Below are positions 35,274 through 44,151 of a stretch of DNA of 64,000 nucleotides, piece by piece. Origin of the DNA: JBFXAF01 sp050184585 (GTDB lineage: Bacteria > Pseudomonadota > Alphaproteobacteria > Rhizobiales > Rhizobiaceae); NCBI GenBank assembly GCA_050184585.1, contig JBFXAF010000001.1, positions 62,001 through 126,000 on the forward strand, written 5' to 3'. Both the position numbers and the translations under genes were made by a program. The notes beneath the pieces were generated by a model. It did not search any database. It saw only the letters and a list, made by a program, of their open reading frames with translations, and was not told the origin of the DNA. Every line of letters starts with the position of its first letter. The stretch's first letter is position 1.

Positions 35274-37775
35274 ATGGCGAAGGCGGCCGTCGCTGAGCGT
35301 CTCAAGGATTATCGCGCCAAGCGGGACTTCTCGAAGACCGCCGAGCCGGACCACGAGGCGCCAGTCGCAAAGCGTGGTCGCAAGCTGCAGTTCGTGGTGC
35401 AAAAGCACGACGCCACGCGTCTGCACTACGATTTCAGGCTTGAGTGGAAGGGTACGCTGAAGAGCTGGGCAGTGACGCGGGGGCCCAGCTACGATCCGTC
35501 CGAGCGACGGCTCGCCGTTAAGGTCGAAGACCACCCGCTTGCCTATGGCGGATTCGAGGGCACAATTCCGAAGGGCCAGTATGGCGGGGGCACCGTCATG
35601 CTGTGGGATCGCGGCACATGGGAGCCCGTCGGTGACTTCGCCCGGGGATTGAAGGAGGGGAAGCTCGTCTTCCACCTCCAAGGCGAGCGGCTGAGGGGCG
35701 AATGGACGCTGGTCCGGATGGCCCGCAGGCCGGGCGAGAAGCGCGACAACTGGCTCCTGATCAAGCACCGGGAAGATGGTTTCAAGGCCCCTCACGGCGA
35801 CATTCTGAAGAAGCACGCTCGAAGCGTCGCATCGGAGCGCACAATGGCGGAGATCGCCAAGAGCGGTCGCGCGATCACAAAATCCGACGTAGCCAGGACG
35901 CCAAAGCGGACGTCCGCGAAGGGCAGGGCGGCGATGCCGCGCTGGCGTGCACCCCAGCTTGCCACGCTGGTCGGTGAAGTTCCGGAGGGCGACGGATGGC
36001 TATCGGAGATGAAGTATGACGGCTATCGCGCGCTGATCGCGATCTCGGACGGCATGGCGAAGGTCTTCACCCGCAGCGGTCTCGACTGGACGGAGAAGTT
36101 CCCTGACATCGCTGAAGCCGCTTCGCGGCTTTCCACCGCCGGAACCTTGCTGGATGGCGAGATCGTTGCTCTCGACAAGAACGGCAGGACCGACTTCTCC
36201 ACGCTCCAACGAAAGATCAAGTTGGGTGAACGTGACCTCATCTTCTTCGTCTTCGATCTGCTTGAGCAGGATGGCGAGGATCTGAGGCGACTCCCACTCA
36301 CCGAGCGCAAGCAGAGGCTGGAAACGCTTCTCGGCGCTGGCAGCGCGCCGCTGGCATACTCGCCGCATGTCCGCGGCAGCGCGGCGCAGGTCTGGCGAGC
36401 GGCGTGCTCGGCCGGACATGAGGGCATCGTGGTCAAGCGCGCCGACGCCGGCTACCGTTCCGGGCGCGGTCGCAGCTGGCTGAAGGTCAAGTGCACGAAG
36501 CGCCAGGAGTTTATCATCGGTGGCTGGACGCCTAGCGACAAGAGGGGCCGCGAGGTCAAGTCCATCCTGGTCGGGGTCCACGAAAACGGCAAACTCGTCT
36601 ACAAGGGGCGCGTCGGCGCCTTCGAGGGCGATACGCTGGCGGCGCTCGAGCCCGAGATTGCGAAACGCAGCCGCAAGACCTCGCCCTTCGCGGCGCTGCC
36701 GCAGGAGGTGAAGCGCGGCGCCCGTTTCCTGACGGCCGACATGGTCGCCGAGGTCGACTTCGCCGAGTTCACCGCCGACGGCGTCGTGCGCCATGGCGTG
36801 TTCAAGGGATTGAGGGGCGACAAGAAAGCCAGGGACGTGGTTCTCGAAACGCCGAAGGAGACAGCGGTGACCGAGCACGAGAAGCGGGACATGTTCGCCG
36901 GTGTAAGGCTTTCGTCGCCCGACAAGGTCCTGTTCACCGAGCAGGGCGTGACGAAAGCCGACTTGGCTGCTCACTACGAGCGCGTGGCCAAGCGCATGCT
37001 CCCGTTCGTGGACAGGCGGCTGGTCAGCCTTGTCCGCTGTCCGGACGGAGATTCGGGGCAATGCTTCTTCCAGAAGCATGACCACAAGGGATTTCCGGAC
37101 GAACTGAGGCGCCTGGAAATCACAGAGAAGGATGGGGACAAGGCGAAGTACCTCTATACGGAAGGCCTGTCGGGGCTGATCGCCGGCGTCCAGATGGGTA
37201 CGCTGGAATTCCACATCTGGGGTTCCAGGATCGATCGGCTGGAACAGCCCGACCGTCTCGTCTTCGACCTCGATCCGGACGAGGGGTTGGGATTCGCCGA
37301 CGTGCGCGAGGCTGCCTTCGACCTTCGCGACCGGCTTGAGGGACTGGGGCTGGCGACGGTGCCGTTGGTGACTGGCGGGAAAGGCGTCCATATTGTCGCG
37401 CCGCTGACGCGCAGGGCCGAGTGGCCGGACGTCAAGGCGTTCGCGCGCGGCTTCGCTGAATCGATCACTGCCGACCAGCCTGAGCGCTATGTGTCTCAGG
37501 CGTCCAAAGCGAAACGAAAGGGAAAGATCTTCGTCGACTGGCTGCGCAACGAGCGCGGGGCGACTGCGATCAGCCCCTATTCGACCCGGGCGAGAAAGGG
37601 CGCCCCGGTGGCCATGCCGGTTTCGTGGGACGAACTGCGGTCGCTCGAGGTTGCCAACGGCTTCCACATCGACGACATGGGGGAGCGCCTCGCCATGGCC
37701 GATCCTTGGGCTGGAAGCGGCGCTTGGCGCCAGTCCATCACGAAAGCGATGCTGGCGAAGGTCGGCGCGCCATAG
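35274..37775 (+). CDS. ligD: DNA ligase D (phosphoesterase-ligase-polymerase)
   Basis: 833 residues with all three LigD modules in the order PE-ligase-polymerase. The 3'-phosphoesterase domain is at about 15-180 (FVVQKHDATRLHYDFRLEW). The ATP-dependent ligase at about 225-520 has EMKYDGYR with nucleotidyl lysine K247 and conserved motifs such as LDGEIVALD, EGIVVKR and WLKVKC. The archaeo-eukaryotic-primase-type polymerase is at about 545-833, with the DLDP metal pair D665/D667 and VDWLRNERGATAISPYSTRA. Seals and processes Ku-bound ends in NHEJ. All catalytic residues I can check are intact. Confidence 0.97.
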   Translation: MAKAAVAERLKDYRAKRDFSKTAEPDHEAPVAKRGRKLQFVVQKHDATRLHYDFRLEWKGTLKSWAVTRGPSYDPSERRLAVKVEDHPLAYGGFEGTIPKGQYGGGTVMLWDRGTWEPVGDFARGLKEGKLVFHLQGERLRGEWTLVRMARRPGEKRDNWLLIKHREDGFKAPHGDILKKHARSVASERTMAEIAKSGRAITKSDVARTPKRTSAKGRAAMPRWRAPQLATLVGEVPEGDGWLSEMKYDGYRALIAISDGMAKVFTRSGLDWTEKFPDIAEAASRLSTAGTLLDGEIVALDKNGRTDFSTLQRKIKLGERDLIFFVFDLLEQDGEDLRRLPLTERKQRLETLLGAGSAPLAYSPHVRGSAAQVWRAACSAGHEGIVVKRADAGYRSGRGRSWLKVKCTKRQEFIIGGWTPSDKRGREVKSILVGVHENGKLVYKGRVGAFEGDTLAALEPEIAKRSRKTSPFAALPQEVKRGARFLTADMVAEVDFAEFTADGVVRHGVFKGLRGDKKARDVVLETPKETAVTEHEKRDMFAGVRLSSPDKVLFTEQGVTKADLAAHYERVAKRMLPFVDRRLVSLVRCPDGDSGQCFFQKHDHKGFPDELRRLEITEKDGDKAKYLYTEGLSGLIAGVQMGTLEFHIWGSRIDRLEQPDRLVFDLDPDEGLGFADVREAAFDLRDRLEGLGLATVPLVTGGKGVHIVAPLTRRAEWPDVKAFARGFAESITADQPERYVSQASKAKRKGKIFVDWLRNERGATAISPYSTRARKGAPVAMPVSWDELRSLEVANGFHIDDMGERLAMADPWAGSGAWRQSITKAMLAKVGAP

Positions 37776-37848
37776 CGGGCCGAGTTGGCGATGCAAGACC
37801 GATGCGCATGACGCGTCGCCGATATCTGCAGATAGGCGGAAAAGCTCA

Positions 37849-37923
37849 TGGTGGGCGATGCAGGGATTGAACCTGCGACCCCACCCGTGTGAAGGGTGTG
37901 CTCTCCCGCTGAGCTAATCGCCC
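37849..37923 (-). tRNA. tRNA-Val (anticodon CAC)
   Basis: A 75-base cloverleaf including an encoded CCA: acceptor GGGCGAT paired with ATCGCCC, D-stem GCTC/GAGC, anticodon stem CACCC/GGGTG with loop TTCACAC (anticodon CAC), five-base variable loop, T-stem GCAGG/CCTGC with TTCAATC, discriminator A and CCA. Reads GUG valine codons. Lies between ligD and gph; promoter probably in 37924-38014. Confidence 0.97.
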
Positions 37924-38014
37924 GCCGCGCGCCCGTAGGGCGAAGCGAGCCGGGATATAAGGGAGCCCTTCCTGGAGTGTCAAGCAAGGCGGGGCTCGTC
38001 CGCGGCTAAGGTCA

Positions 38015-38698
38015 CTACCGTCCAGCCGCCAGGACCAGGCGGTCGGCGAGCGACACTGTAAGCTCGTCATAATGCGAGATGATGGTGGATGGCTCAAACT
38101 CGCGCACATGACGGTCGGTATATCCGAAGTCGACCGCGACAACGGGGATGCCTGCCGCCTTGGCGGTGTCGATGTCGGTGCGCGAATCGCCAACCATGAC
38201 CGCTCGCGTCGGGTCGCCTCCGGCCTTGGTGATCGTATCGATGAGATGGCGTGGGTCGGGCTTGCGCCAGGGGAACGTGTCCTGACCGCAGATCGCGGCG
38301 AAGTGCGCGGACAAGCCCAGAGCTTCGATCAGGCGCACCGAATTCTCCTCGAACTTGTTGGTGCACACCGCCATCATCCAACCGGCGCCGGCGAAGCGAC
38401 CGAGCGCCTCGACAACGCCTGGGTAGGGCCGGGATTGGCCAGGGATGCCCGCCGAGTAGTGTTCGAGAAACAGCGCAAGCAGGCGGTCGTGTTCGGGACC
38501 GTTGAGCGGACGGCTCTGTGCCTGGAACGCGCGCTCGATCATCACCCGTCCGCCATGGCCGACGAACTCGCGGAAGCGCGCTGCCTCGGCGCGCGCCGCG
38601 CCGCCCGCTTCCAAACTGTGGTTCAGGCTGGCGAGCAGGTCGGGTGCGGTATCGACGAGGGTGCCGTCGAGGTCGAACACGATGATCGATTTGTTCAT
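38015..38698 (-). CDS. gph: Phosphoglycolate phosphatase (HAD hydrolase)
   Basis: 227 residues. HAD motifs in order: I FDLDGTLVDT (D9, D11), II CTNK, III the KPDP lysine, IV GDSRTDIDTAKAAG. The cap insert after motif I (about 15-85) and the overall length match Gph/PGPase, which dephosphorylates 2-phosphoglycolate formed during DNA repair or oxygenase reactions. Another small phosphate ester is possible. Divergent from rpiA; the gph-rpiA-DUF2059-gor neighbourhood recurs in rhizobia. Confidence 0.88.
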   Translation of the reverse strand: MNKSIIVFDLDGTLVDTAPDLLASLNHSLEAGGAARAEAARFREFVGHGGRVMIERAFQAQSRPLNGPEHDRLLALFLEHYSAGIPGQSRPYPGVVEALGRFAGAGWMMAVCTNKFEENSVRLIEALGLSAHFAAICGQDTFPWRKPDPRHLIDTITKAGGDPTRAVMVGDSRTDIDTAKAAGIPVVAVDFGYTDRHVREFEPSTIISHYDELTVSLADRLVLAAGR

Positions 38699-38796
38699 GC
38701 TGCGGTGGCGATAGAGCGAGCGGCCACGCGAGGCAAGCCCTGCCTGGATTGACCAGTGCGCGCAAGATGATAGGAGCGCGGGAAAGAGGGGGATCG

Positions 38797-39498
38797 ATGG
38801 ACCCGAGGCGACTCAAGATAGATGCCGCGCGCGCGGCGCTGCGCGAAGTCGAGGACGGGATGCGGATCGGCATCGGCACCGGGTCGACCGCCGAGGAGTT
38901 CGTACGCATCCTGGCCGAACGCGTCGCCGAGGGACTTCGCGTGATCGGCGTGCCGACCTCGGAAAGGACAGCGGGCCTCTGTCTCCAGCTCGGCGTGCCG
39001 CTGTCGACGCTTGATGAGACGCCGCGTCTGGACTTGACTGTCGACGGAGCGGACGAGATCGATCCCGCCCTGTCTCTGACCAAAGGCGGAGGTGGCGCCC
39101 TCCTGCGTGAGAAGATCGTCGCCGCGGCTTCCGCGCGCATGATCGTGATCGCCGACAGGTCCAAGCTGGTTGAGGCGCTAGGCCGCTTTCCGCTCCCTGT
39201 GGAGGTCAACCGTTTTGGGCTTGGCGCTACCCGGGTGGCGATTGCGGACGCCGCGGCAGGTCTCGGCCTTAACGGTCCCGTGACATTGAGGATGACGGGC
39301 GCAGAGCCATTTGTTACAGACGGCGGTCACCTGATCCTCGATGCATCTTTTGGCCGCATTCCGGATACAAGAGCGCTTTCGAATGCTCTCCACGCCATTC
39401 CGGGCGTCGTCGAGCACGGTCTTTTCATCGGGATGGCCGACACGGCAATCGTCGCCGGCGCCGAGGGGGTCGAGATCCTGACCCCCGCCCGCAACTGA
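38797..39498 (+). CDS. rpiA: Ribose-5-phosphate isomerase A
   Basis: 233 residues. Interconverts ribose 5-phosphate and ribulose 5-phosphate in the pentose phosphate pathway. Conserved motifs: GIGTGSTAEEFV (phosphate loop), DGADEIDP (catalytic Asp region) and KGGGGALLREKI (general base Glu and Lys). Start chosen at the ATG with GGAAAGAGGGGG just upstream; the frame is open to 38749 but without a ribosome-binding site. Followed after ten bases by a DUF2059 gene. The ribose phosphate it supplies also feeds PRPP, the probable substrate of the UbiA-type enzyme at 16.1 kb. Confidence 0.95.
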   Translation: MDPRRLKIDAARAALREVEDGMRIGIGTGSTAEEFVRILAERVAEGLRVIGVPTSERTAGLCLQLGVPLSTLDETPRLDLTVDGADEIDPALSLTKGGGGALLREKIVAAASARMIVIADRSKLVEALGRFPLPVEVNRFGLGATRVAIADAAAGLGLNGPVTLRMTGAEPFVTDGGHLILDASFGRIPDTRALSNALHAIPGVVEHGLFIGMADTAIVAGAEGVEILTPARN

Positions 39499-39508
39499 GG
39501 GAGTTCAC

Positions 39509-40096
39509 ATGATCCTGCTATCCCGCGCCCGCCTTTTGGTCGCCGTGGCTTTCGTTGCGCTGGCGGTTCCCGCGGTGGCGCAGGAGGTGTCCGACACTCA
39601 CCTGAAGGCCGCACGCAGGGCGATCGAAGCGTTGAATGCGACCGATCAGTTCGATCTCATCCTGCCCGAGGCGGCAAGTGCGCTGAAGGCGGAACTGATC
39701 CAGAAAAACCCCGATCTGCAGGCTGTGATCAGCGCGGTCGTCGACGAGAAGACATTCGAACTCGTCGTGCGTCGCTCCGATCTGGAGCGCGAGGCGGCTC
39801 TCGCCTATGCGCGCGTCTTCAGCGAGGAGGATCTGACCCAGATCAGTGTTTTCTACGAATCGCCGGCAGGTCAGAAACTGATCTCCGATGGGCCGATCGT
39901 GACTCGCAAGGTCATCGAGGCCGCGCAGATCTGGCAGCGTGGGATTGCTCGTGACTTGGCGCAGGCGGTTGGCCAGCAACTCGCCACCGTCACCGGAGCC
40001 AGTACCCCTGTCGCCCCAGAGGGTGCGGAGCAACCCGCCGCCGAAGGGACAGAGCAGCCCGCTGAGGACGGCGCGGAGACCGGCTCGTCCAACTGA
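39509..40096 (+). CDS. DUF2059 domain-containing periplasmic protein
   Basis: 195 residues. Signal peptide MILLSRARLLVAVAFVALAVPAVAQ, then the helical DUF2059 domain (about 35-150; YARVFSEEDLTQISVFYESPAGQKLI is the most conserved part), then an acidic tail rich in Ala, Glu and Pro (about 160-195). Secreted to the periplasm; function unknown. Sits between rpiA and gor, as in many rhizobia, and ends with its own terminator. Confidence 0.88.
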   Translation: MILLSRARLLVAVAFVALAVPAVAQEVSDTHLKAARRAIEALNATDQFDLILPEAASALKAELIQKNPDLQAVISAVVDEKTFELVVRRSDLEREAALAYARVFSEEDLTQISVFYESPAGQKLISDGPIVTRKVIEAAQIWQRGIARDLAQAVGQQLATVTGASTPVAPEGAEQPAAEGTEQPAEDGAETGSSN

Positions 40097-40124
40097 CGCA
40101 ACGCGGACGATGTCCAAGACCCGA

Positions 40125-40152
40125 GCCCGGCGCACTGCCGGGCTTTTCTTTT
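40125..40152 (+). terminator. Rho-independent terminator
   Basis: A 7-bp stem (GCCCGGC at 40125-40131 and GCCGGGC at 40137-40143) with a five-base loop, followed by TTTTCTTTT. Ends the rpiA-DUF2059 transcript 28 bases after the stop, so gor needs its own promoter or readthrough. Confidence 0.88.
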
Positions 40153-40200
40153 GTTGCGCAGGGGCCTACCTCAGCCTCGTGTCGCGACCCGGGAGTATCC

Positions 40201-41589
40201 ATGCCGAGCTATGACTACGATCTCTTCGTGATCGGCGGCGGGTCTGGGGGGGTAAGGGCCGCCAGGGTCGCAGCGGCGCGCGGCATGAGGGTCGCCATCG
40301 CCGAGTCCAGCCGGTTCGGCGGCACCTGCGTCATCCGCGGTTGCGTTCCCAAGAAGCTCTACGTCTACGCGTCCCAGTTTCCCGAACATTTCGAGGACGC
40401 TGCGGGCTACGGCTGGACCGTTCCGGAGGCGAGCTTCGACTGGCGCGCCCTGGTCCGGGCCAAGGACAAGGAGATCACCCGCCTGGAAGCCATCTACCGA
40501 ACCAATGTCGAGAAGGTCGGGGGTCAGACATTCGCATCGCGTGCGCGACTGGTCGACGCCCACACCGTCCTCATCGAGGACGGTGACCGCACAGTCACCG
40601 CAGATAGGATCCTGATTGCGACCGGAGGTCGACCCAACCCACATGCGGCGCTGCCGGGTCACGAGCACTGCATCGTCTCCGACCAGGCATTCGACCTCGC
40701 CGAGCTGCCGAAGGCGATCGTGATAGCCGGCGGCGGATACATCGCCGTGGAGTTCGCCAACATCTTCCACGGGCTGGGGGTGGAGACGACGCTGGTCTAC
40801 CGGGGACAGGAAATCCTTGGCCGATTCGACATGGATTTGCGCCGCGGCCTGCACGAGGCGATGGAGCAGAAGGGCATACGCATCCACTGCCAGACCATCT
40901 TCGAGCGGATCGAACGTCGCGGCGATGGACGGCTCGACGCGCACCTTTCCGACGCGGCGACGATCGTGGCCGACCAGGTGATGCTGGCGCTCGGCCGCTC
41001 GCCCAACACGGAGAACCTGGGGCTGGAGGATGCCGGGGTGAAAACGGGGAAGGTGGGCGAGGTGCTAGTGGACGAGTTCTCGCGCACGAATGTCGCGAAC
41101 ATCTTTGCCATAGGCGACGTCACCAACCGTGTGCAGCTCACGCCGGTGGCGATCCATGAGGCGATGTGTTTCATCGAGACGGCCTTCGGCGACGGACCGG
41201 TTGCACCAGATCACGACACCATCGCGACAGCGGTTTTCTCGCAACCGGAAATTGGCACGGTTGGCCTCTCGGAGGATGAAGCCTGCAGCCGGTTCGAGGA
41301 GATCGAGGTTTACCGCGCCGCATTCAGGCCAATGCGCCACATAATCGCCGGGCGGGAGGAGCGGACGATCATGAAGCTCGTGGTCGACGCGGCATCGCGC
41401 CGGGTCCTCGGCGCCCACATTCTCGGACCCGATGCCGGCGAGATGGCGCAGCTGCTCGGCATCCCGATCAAGGCCGGACTGACGAAGGACGACTTCGACC
41501 GGACGATGGCTGTTCACCCAACGGCGGCCGAGGAGCTAGTGACCATGTACCAACCGAGTTATCTGGTCCGAAACGGCGCCCGCGTCTGA
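40201..41589 (+). CDS. gor: Glutathione-disulfide reductase
   Basis: 462 residues. The FAD motif GGGSGGVRAAR is near residue 11 and the redox-active disulfide CVIRGC (C43, C48) is followed by VPKK. The NADPH-binding Rossmann fold (VIAGGGYIAVEFA) is in the middle and the C-terminal dimer interface carries HPTAAEE with the catalytic His/Glu. Reduces GSSG with NADPH in the cytoplasm. All active-site residues of the pyridine nucleotide-disulfide oxidoreductase family are present. Placed after DUF2059 as in related genomes. Confidence 0.95.
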   Translation: MPSYDYDLFVIGGGSGGVRAARVAAARGMRVAIAESSRFGGTCVIRGCVPKKLYVYASQFPEHFEDAAGYGWTVPEASFDWRALVRAKDKEITRLEAIYRTNVEKVGGQTFASRARLVDAHTVLIEDGDRTVTADRILIATGGRPNPHAALPGHEHCIVSDQAFDLAELPKAIVIAGGGYIAVEFANIFHGLGVETTLVYRGQEILGRFDMDLRRGLHEAMEQKGIRIHCQTIFERIERRGDGRLDAHLSDAATIVADQVMLALGRSPNTENLGLEDAGVKTGKVGEVLVDEFSRTNVANIFAIGDVTNRVQLTPVAIHEAMCFIETAFGDGPVAPDHDTIATAVFSQPEIGTVGLSEDEACSRFEEIEVYRAAFRPMRHIIAGREERTIMKLVVDAASRRVLGAHILGPDAGEMAQLLGIPIKAGLTKDDFDRTMAVHPTAAEELVTMYQPSYLVRNGARV

Positions 41590-41591
41590 CG

Positions 41592-42527
41592 CTATGCTTT
41601 CACGCCGATCGTCACCGGCGTCGCATCCAGCAGCCAGTCGATCATCGACGGCCAGAGCGTTTGGGCGAATCGCGAGCGGAAGAAGCCGAGACGACCGATC
41701 TGCTGCCCGCCCGCGTCCGCGGGCGATACCCAGCGCAGTTCAATCGGCGCGTTCGCGTAGTGACGCATCAGGGAGGCGATGGCGCGGGGCGTACCCCAGA
41801 TGTCGTCGGTCAGGCCGATCGCGAGGACCGGCGTGGTGACGGTCGCGTAGCGCGCCGTTTCGGGGAGGCGCGGGTCGTCGAAGAAGTAGTTCGGCATCGC
41901 GCACCAGCGCGCCCAGTCTCGAAAAACCGTCGACGGGATCGGATCGCCGACGCCAAGCCAGCGCGGGAGGTCGCGGAAAGCGAGAGATAGGGGCACGCCG
42001 ACGAAGAACATCTTCGGGCCGACGGTACGGTCGTCGAGGCCGCGCCAGTAGCCGGACATCGTCGCAACCATCGCGTAGCGCTCGAAACGGTCCGCGATTC
42101 CCGAAAGGCCAAGCGCCTGGCCACCGAAGGACTGGCCGACGCCGACCATGGGGTGGCCCGGCGTCACGCTGTCGAGCGCCTTCGCAGCAGCGGGCATGTC
42201 CAGCAGCGCCCAGTCGCGCATGCCGAGCCGGTTTGACCAGCCGGCTGGTCGCACGGACCCGCCGGTGCCCCGGTAGTCGTAGACGAGCGCCGCCTTGGCG
42301 CCGGCAGCGACGGCTGCGGCGGCGAATCCGGAATAGAGCCCGCGCGGCACCGCGGTGGCGGACGATATCAGGACGAGCGGTTTGTCGCCGTCGCCTTCGA
42401 ACAAGGTGCCGGCGAGGGGAAAACCGTCGTCGGTCGCGAAATGCAGGATGCGCTCTCGGACGACGGCAGGCGTGGCCGCGTCGGCAGGATGGAGAGTTCG
42501 TGCTGCTATCATGGCAGTCGAAGGCAT
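41592..42527 (-). CDS. Alpha/beta hydrolase family protein
   Basis: 311 residues. Serine hydrolase fold with nucleophile elbow GVGQSFGGQ. The GxSxG consensus is GQSFG, with Ser as likely nucleophile. An Asp region (LTDDIWGTPRA) follows, and a C-terminal histidine is not obvious. It resembles the COG4757-type predicted hydrolases; substrate unknown, perhaps an ester or thioester. Start chosen at the ATG at 42527 with GAGGG seven bases upstream rather than the TTG at 42551. Immediately upstream is a MerR-like operator-promoter. Convergent with gor (two-base gap). Confidence 0.8.
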   Translation of the reverse strand: MPSTAMIAARTLHPADAATPAVVRERILHFATDDGFPLAGTLFEGDGDKPLVLISSATAVPRGLYSGFAAAAVAAGAKAALVYDYRGTGGSVRPAGWSNRLGMRDWALLDMPAAAKALDSVTPGHPMVGVGQSFGGQALGLSGIADRFERYAMVATMSGYWRGLDDRTVGPKMFFVGVPLSLAFRDLPRWLGVGDPIPSTVFRDWARWCAMPNYFFDDPRLPETARYATVTTPVLAIGLTDDIWGTPRAIASLMRHYANAPIELRWVSPADAGGQQIGRLGFFRSRFAQTLWPSMIDWLLDATPVTIGVKA

Positions 42528-42551
42528 GGTTTGGCCCTCTGCGACGAGCAA

Positions 42552-42582
42552 AGCCTACCATTGACGTTAACGTCAAAGTCAA
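42552..42582 (-). promoter_or_regulatory. Promoter with MerR-type palindromic operator
   Basis: On the minus strand TTGACT (42582-42577) and TAGGCT (42557-42552) are separated by 19 bases, a spacer too long for ordinary sigma-70 use but typical of MerR-activated promoters. The spacer contains the perfect 16-bp palindrome TTGACGTTAACGTCAA (42561-42576), of the type used by LiuR-like MerR regulators of branched-chain amino acid and acyl-CoA catabolism. It drives the alpha/beta hydrolase gene 25 bases downstream. Confidence 0.6.
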
Positions 42583-42750
42583 GCCATTTATGTTCGGCAT
42601 TGAACAATCGACATGTACGTTGGCGGGTCGGGAACTCCGCGAACCCCGCAGCGCACGACACTGGCGCGTCCGGTGGCCTTCGTGTATGGAGCCGCCTTCC
42701 ATTGGAGCCGCCGGCCGAGCGCCGGGGCAGGACGTGCGTAGGGTGTCGCA

Positions 42751-44124
42751 ATGACGAAGTGGTCGCCGAATTCCTGGAGGGGCAAGCCAATCCAGCAGGT
42801 TCCGGTCTATCCGGACACCCGCGCGCTGGCCGATACCGAGTCTCGCCTGGCCACTTTTCCCCCGCTCGTTTTTGCAGGCGAGGCGCGCAAGCTGAAAAAG
42901 CAGCTTGCATCCGTCGCTGCCGGTGACGCGTTCCTCCTTCAGGGCGGCGACTGCGCCGAGAGTTTCGCGGAGCATGGCGCGGACAATATCCGCGACTTCT
43001 TCCGCGTCTTCCTCCAGATGTCCGTCGTCCTGACCTTCGCCGGCGCGCAACCGGTCGTGAAGGTCGGCCGCATCGCCGGTCAGTTCGCCAAGCCGCGCTC
43101 GTCCGACACCGAGACGAAGAGCGGAGTGGCGCTGCCCTCCTATCGCGGCGACATCATCAACGGCATCGAATTCGACGAGAAATCGCGCACACCAGATCCG
43201 GCACGCCAGGAGATGGCGTACAGGCAGTCCGCCGCGACACTCAACCTCTTGCGCGCCTTCGCGCAGGGGGGATACGCCAGCCTCGAGAACGTCCATAGCT
43301 GGATGCTGGGCTTCGTCTCCGACAGCCCACAGGGCGAGCGCTACGAGGCGCTGGCCAACCGCATCACCGAGACGATGGATTTCATGCGCGCGGTGGGCAT
43401 CACGTCGGAGACCAATTACGCCCTGCGCGAGACTGATTTCTATACCAGCCACGAGGCTCTGCTGCTGGGCTTCGAGGAAGCACTGACCCGCGTCGATTCG
43501 ACATCGGGCGATTGGTACGCGACCTCGGGCCACATGATCTGGATCGGCGACCGGACACGCCAGCCCGACCACGCCCATGTCGAGTATTGCCGTGGCATCA
43601 AGAACCCGCTCGGGCTGAAGTGCGGACCGTCACTCACGCCTGACGGGCTTCTCAAGCTGATCGACCTGCTCAATCCGGACAACGAGCCGGGCCGCCTCAC
43701 CCTCATCAACCGCTTCGGCTACGACAAGGTCGAGGAGCACCTGCCGCGCCTCGTTCGTGCGGTCCAGAAGGAGGGCAAGGCTGTCGTCTGGTCGTGCGAT
43801 CCGATGCACGGCAACACGATCACCGCAGCCGGCTACAAGACCCGGCCGTTCGACCGCATCCTGAAGGAGGTGCAGTCGTTCTTCGATATTCACCGCGCGG
43901 AAGGCACGCATCCGGGCGGCATCCACGTCGAGATGACCGGAAAGAACGTCACGGAGTGCACCGGCGGCGCGCGGGCGATTTCGCCCGAGGAGTTGCAGGA
44001 CCGGTACCACACGCATTGCGACCCGCGGCTCAACGCCGATCAGGCCATCGAACTGGCGTTCCTCGTCTCGGAACTTCTCAGAATACGGCAGCCGCAGCCG
44101 CTGCGCCAGGCAGCCAGCGCTTGA
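42751..44124 (+). CDS. aroG: 3-deoxy-7-phosphoheptulonate synthase, class II
   Basis: 457 residues, the plant/type II DAHP synthase family, which starts the shikimate pathway by condensing phosphoenolpyruvate and erythrose 4-phosphate. Highly typical segments: WSPNSWRGKPIQQVPVYPD at the N-terminus, FLLQGGDCAESFAEH, GQFAKPRSSDTE, GEEP-like substrate loops, VVWSCDPMHGNT and HPGGIHVEMTGKNVTECTGG, which provide metal ligands (Cys, His, Glu, Asp). Not related to the E. coli AroF/G/H class I fold. Single gene, convergent with the diguanylate cyclase gene. Confidence 0.95.
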   Translation: MTKWSPNSWRGKPIQQVPVYPDTRALADTESRLATFPPLVFAGEARKLKKQLASVAAGDAFLLQGGDCAESFAEHGADNIRDFFRVFLQMSVVLTFAGAQPVVKVGRIAGQFAKPRSSDTETKSGVALPSYRGDIINGIEFDEKSRTPDPARQEMAYRQSAATLNLLRAFAQGGYASLENVHSWMLGFVSDSPQGERYEALANRITETMDFMRAVGITSETNYALRETDFYTSHEALLLGFEEALTRVDSTSGDWYATSGHMIWIGDRTRQPDHAHVEYCRGIKNPLGLKCGPSLTPDGLLKLIDLLNPDNEPGRLTLINRFGYDKVEEHLPRLVRAVQKEGKAVVWSCDPMHGNTITAAGYKTRPFDRILKEVQSFFDIHRAEGTHPGGIHVEMTGKNVTECTGGARAISPEELQDRYHTHCDPRLNADQAIELAFLVSELLRIRQPQPLRQAASA

Positions 44125-44151
44125 CTCGAGCGGAGCGGGCGAGTTTTCCGC

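Noticed and set aside
36000..37796. Open frame antisense to ligD
   Set aside because: LigD motifs are intact on the plus strand; the antisense product has no plausible domain.
37823..37834. Palindrome TATCTGCAGATA downstream of tRNA-Val
   Set aside because: No loop and no T-run, so not a convincing terminator, and too isolated to call an operator.
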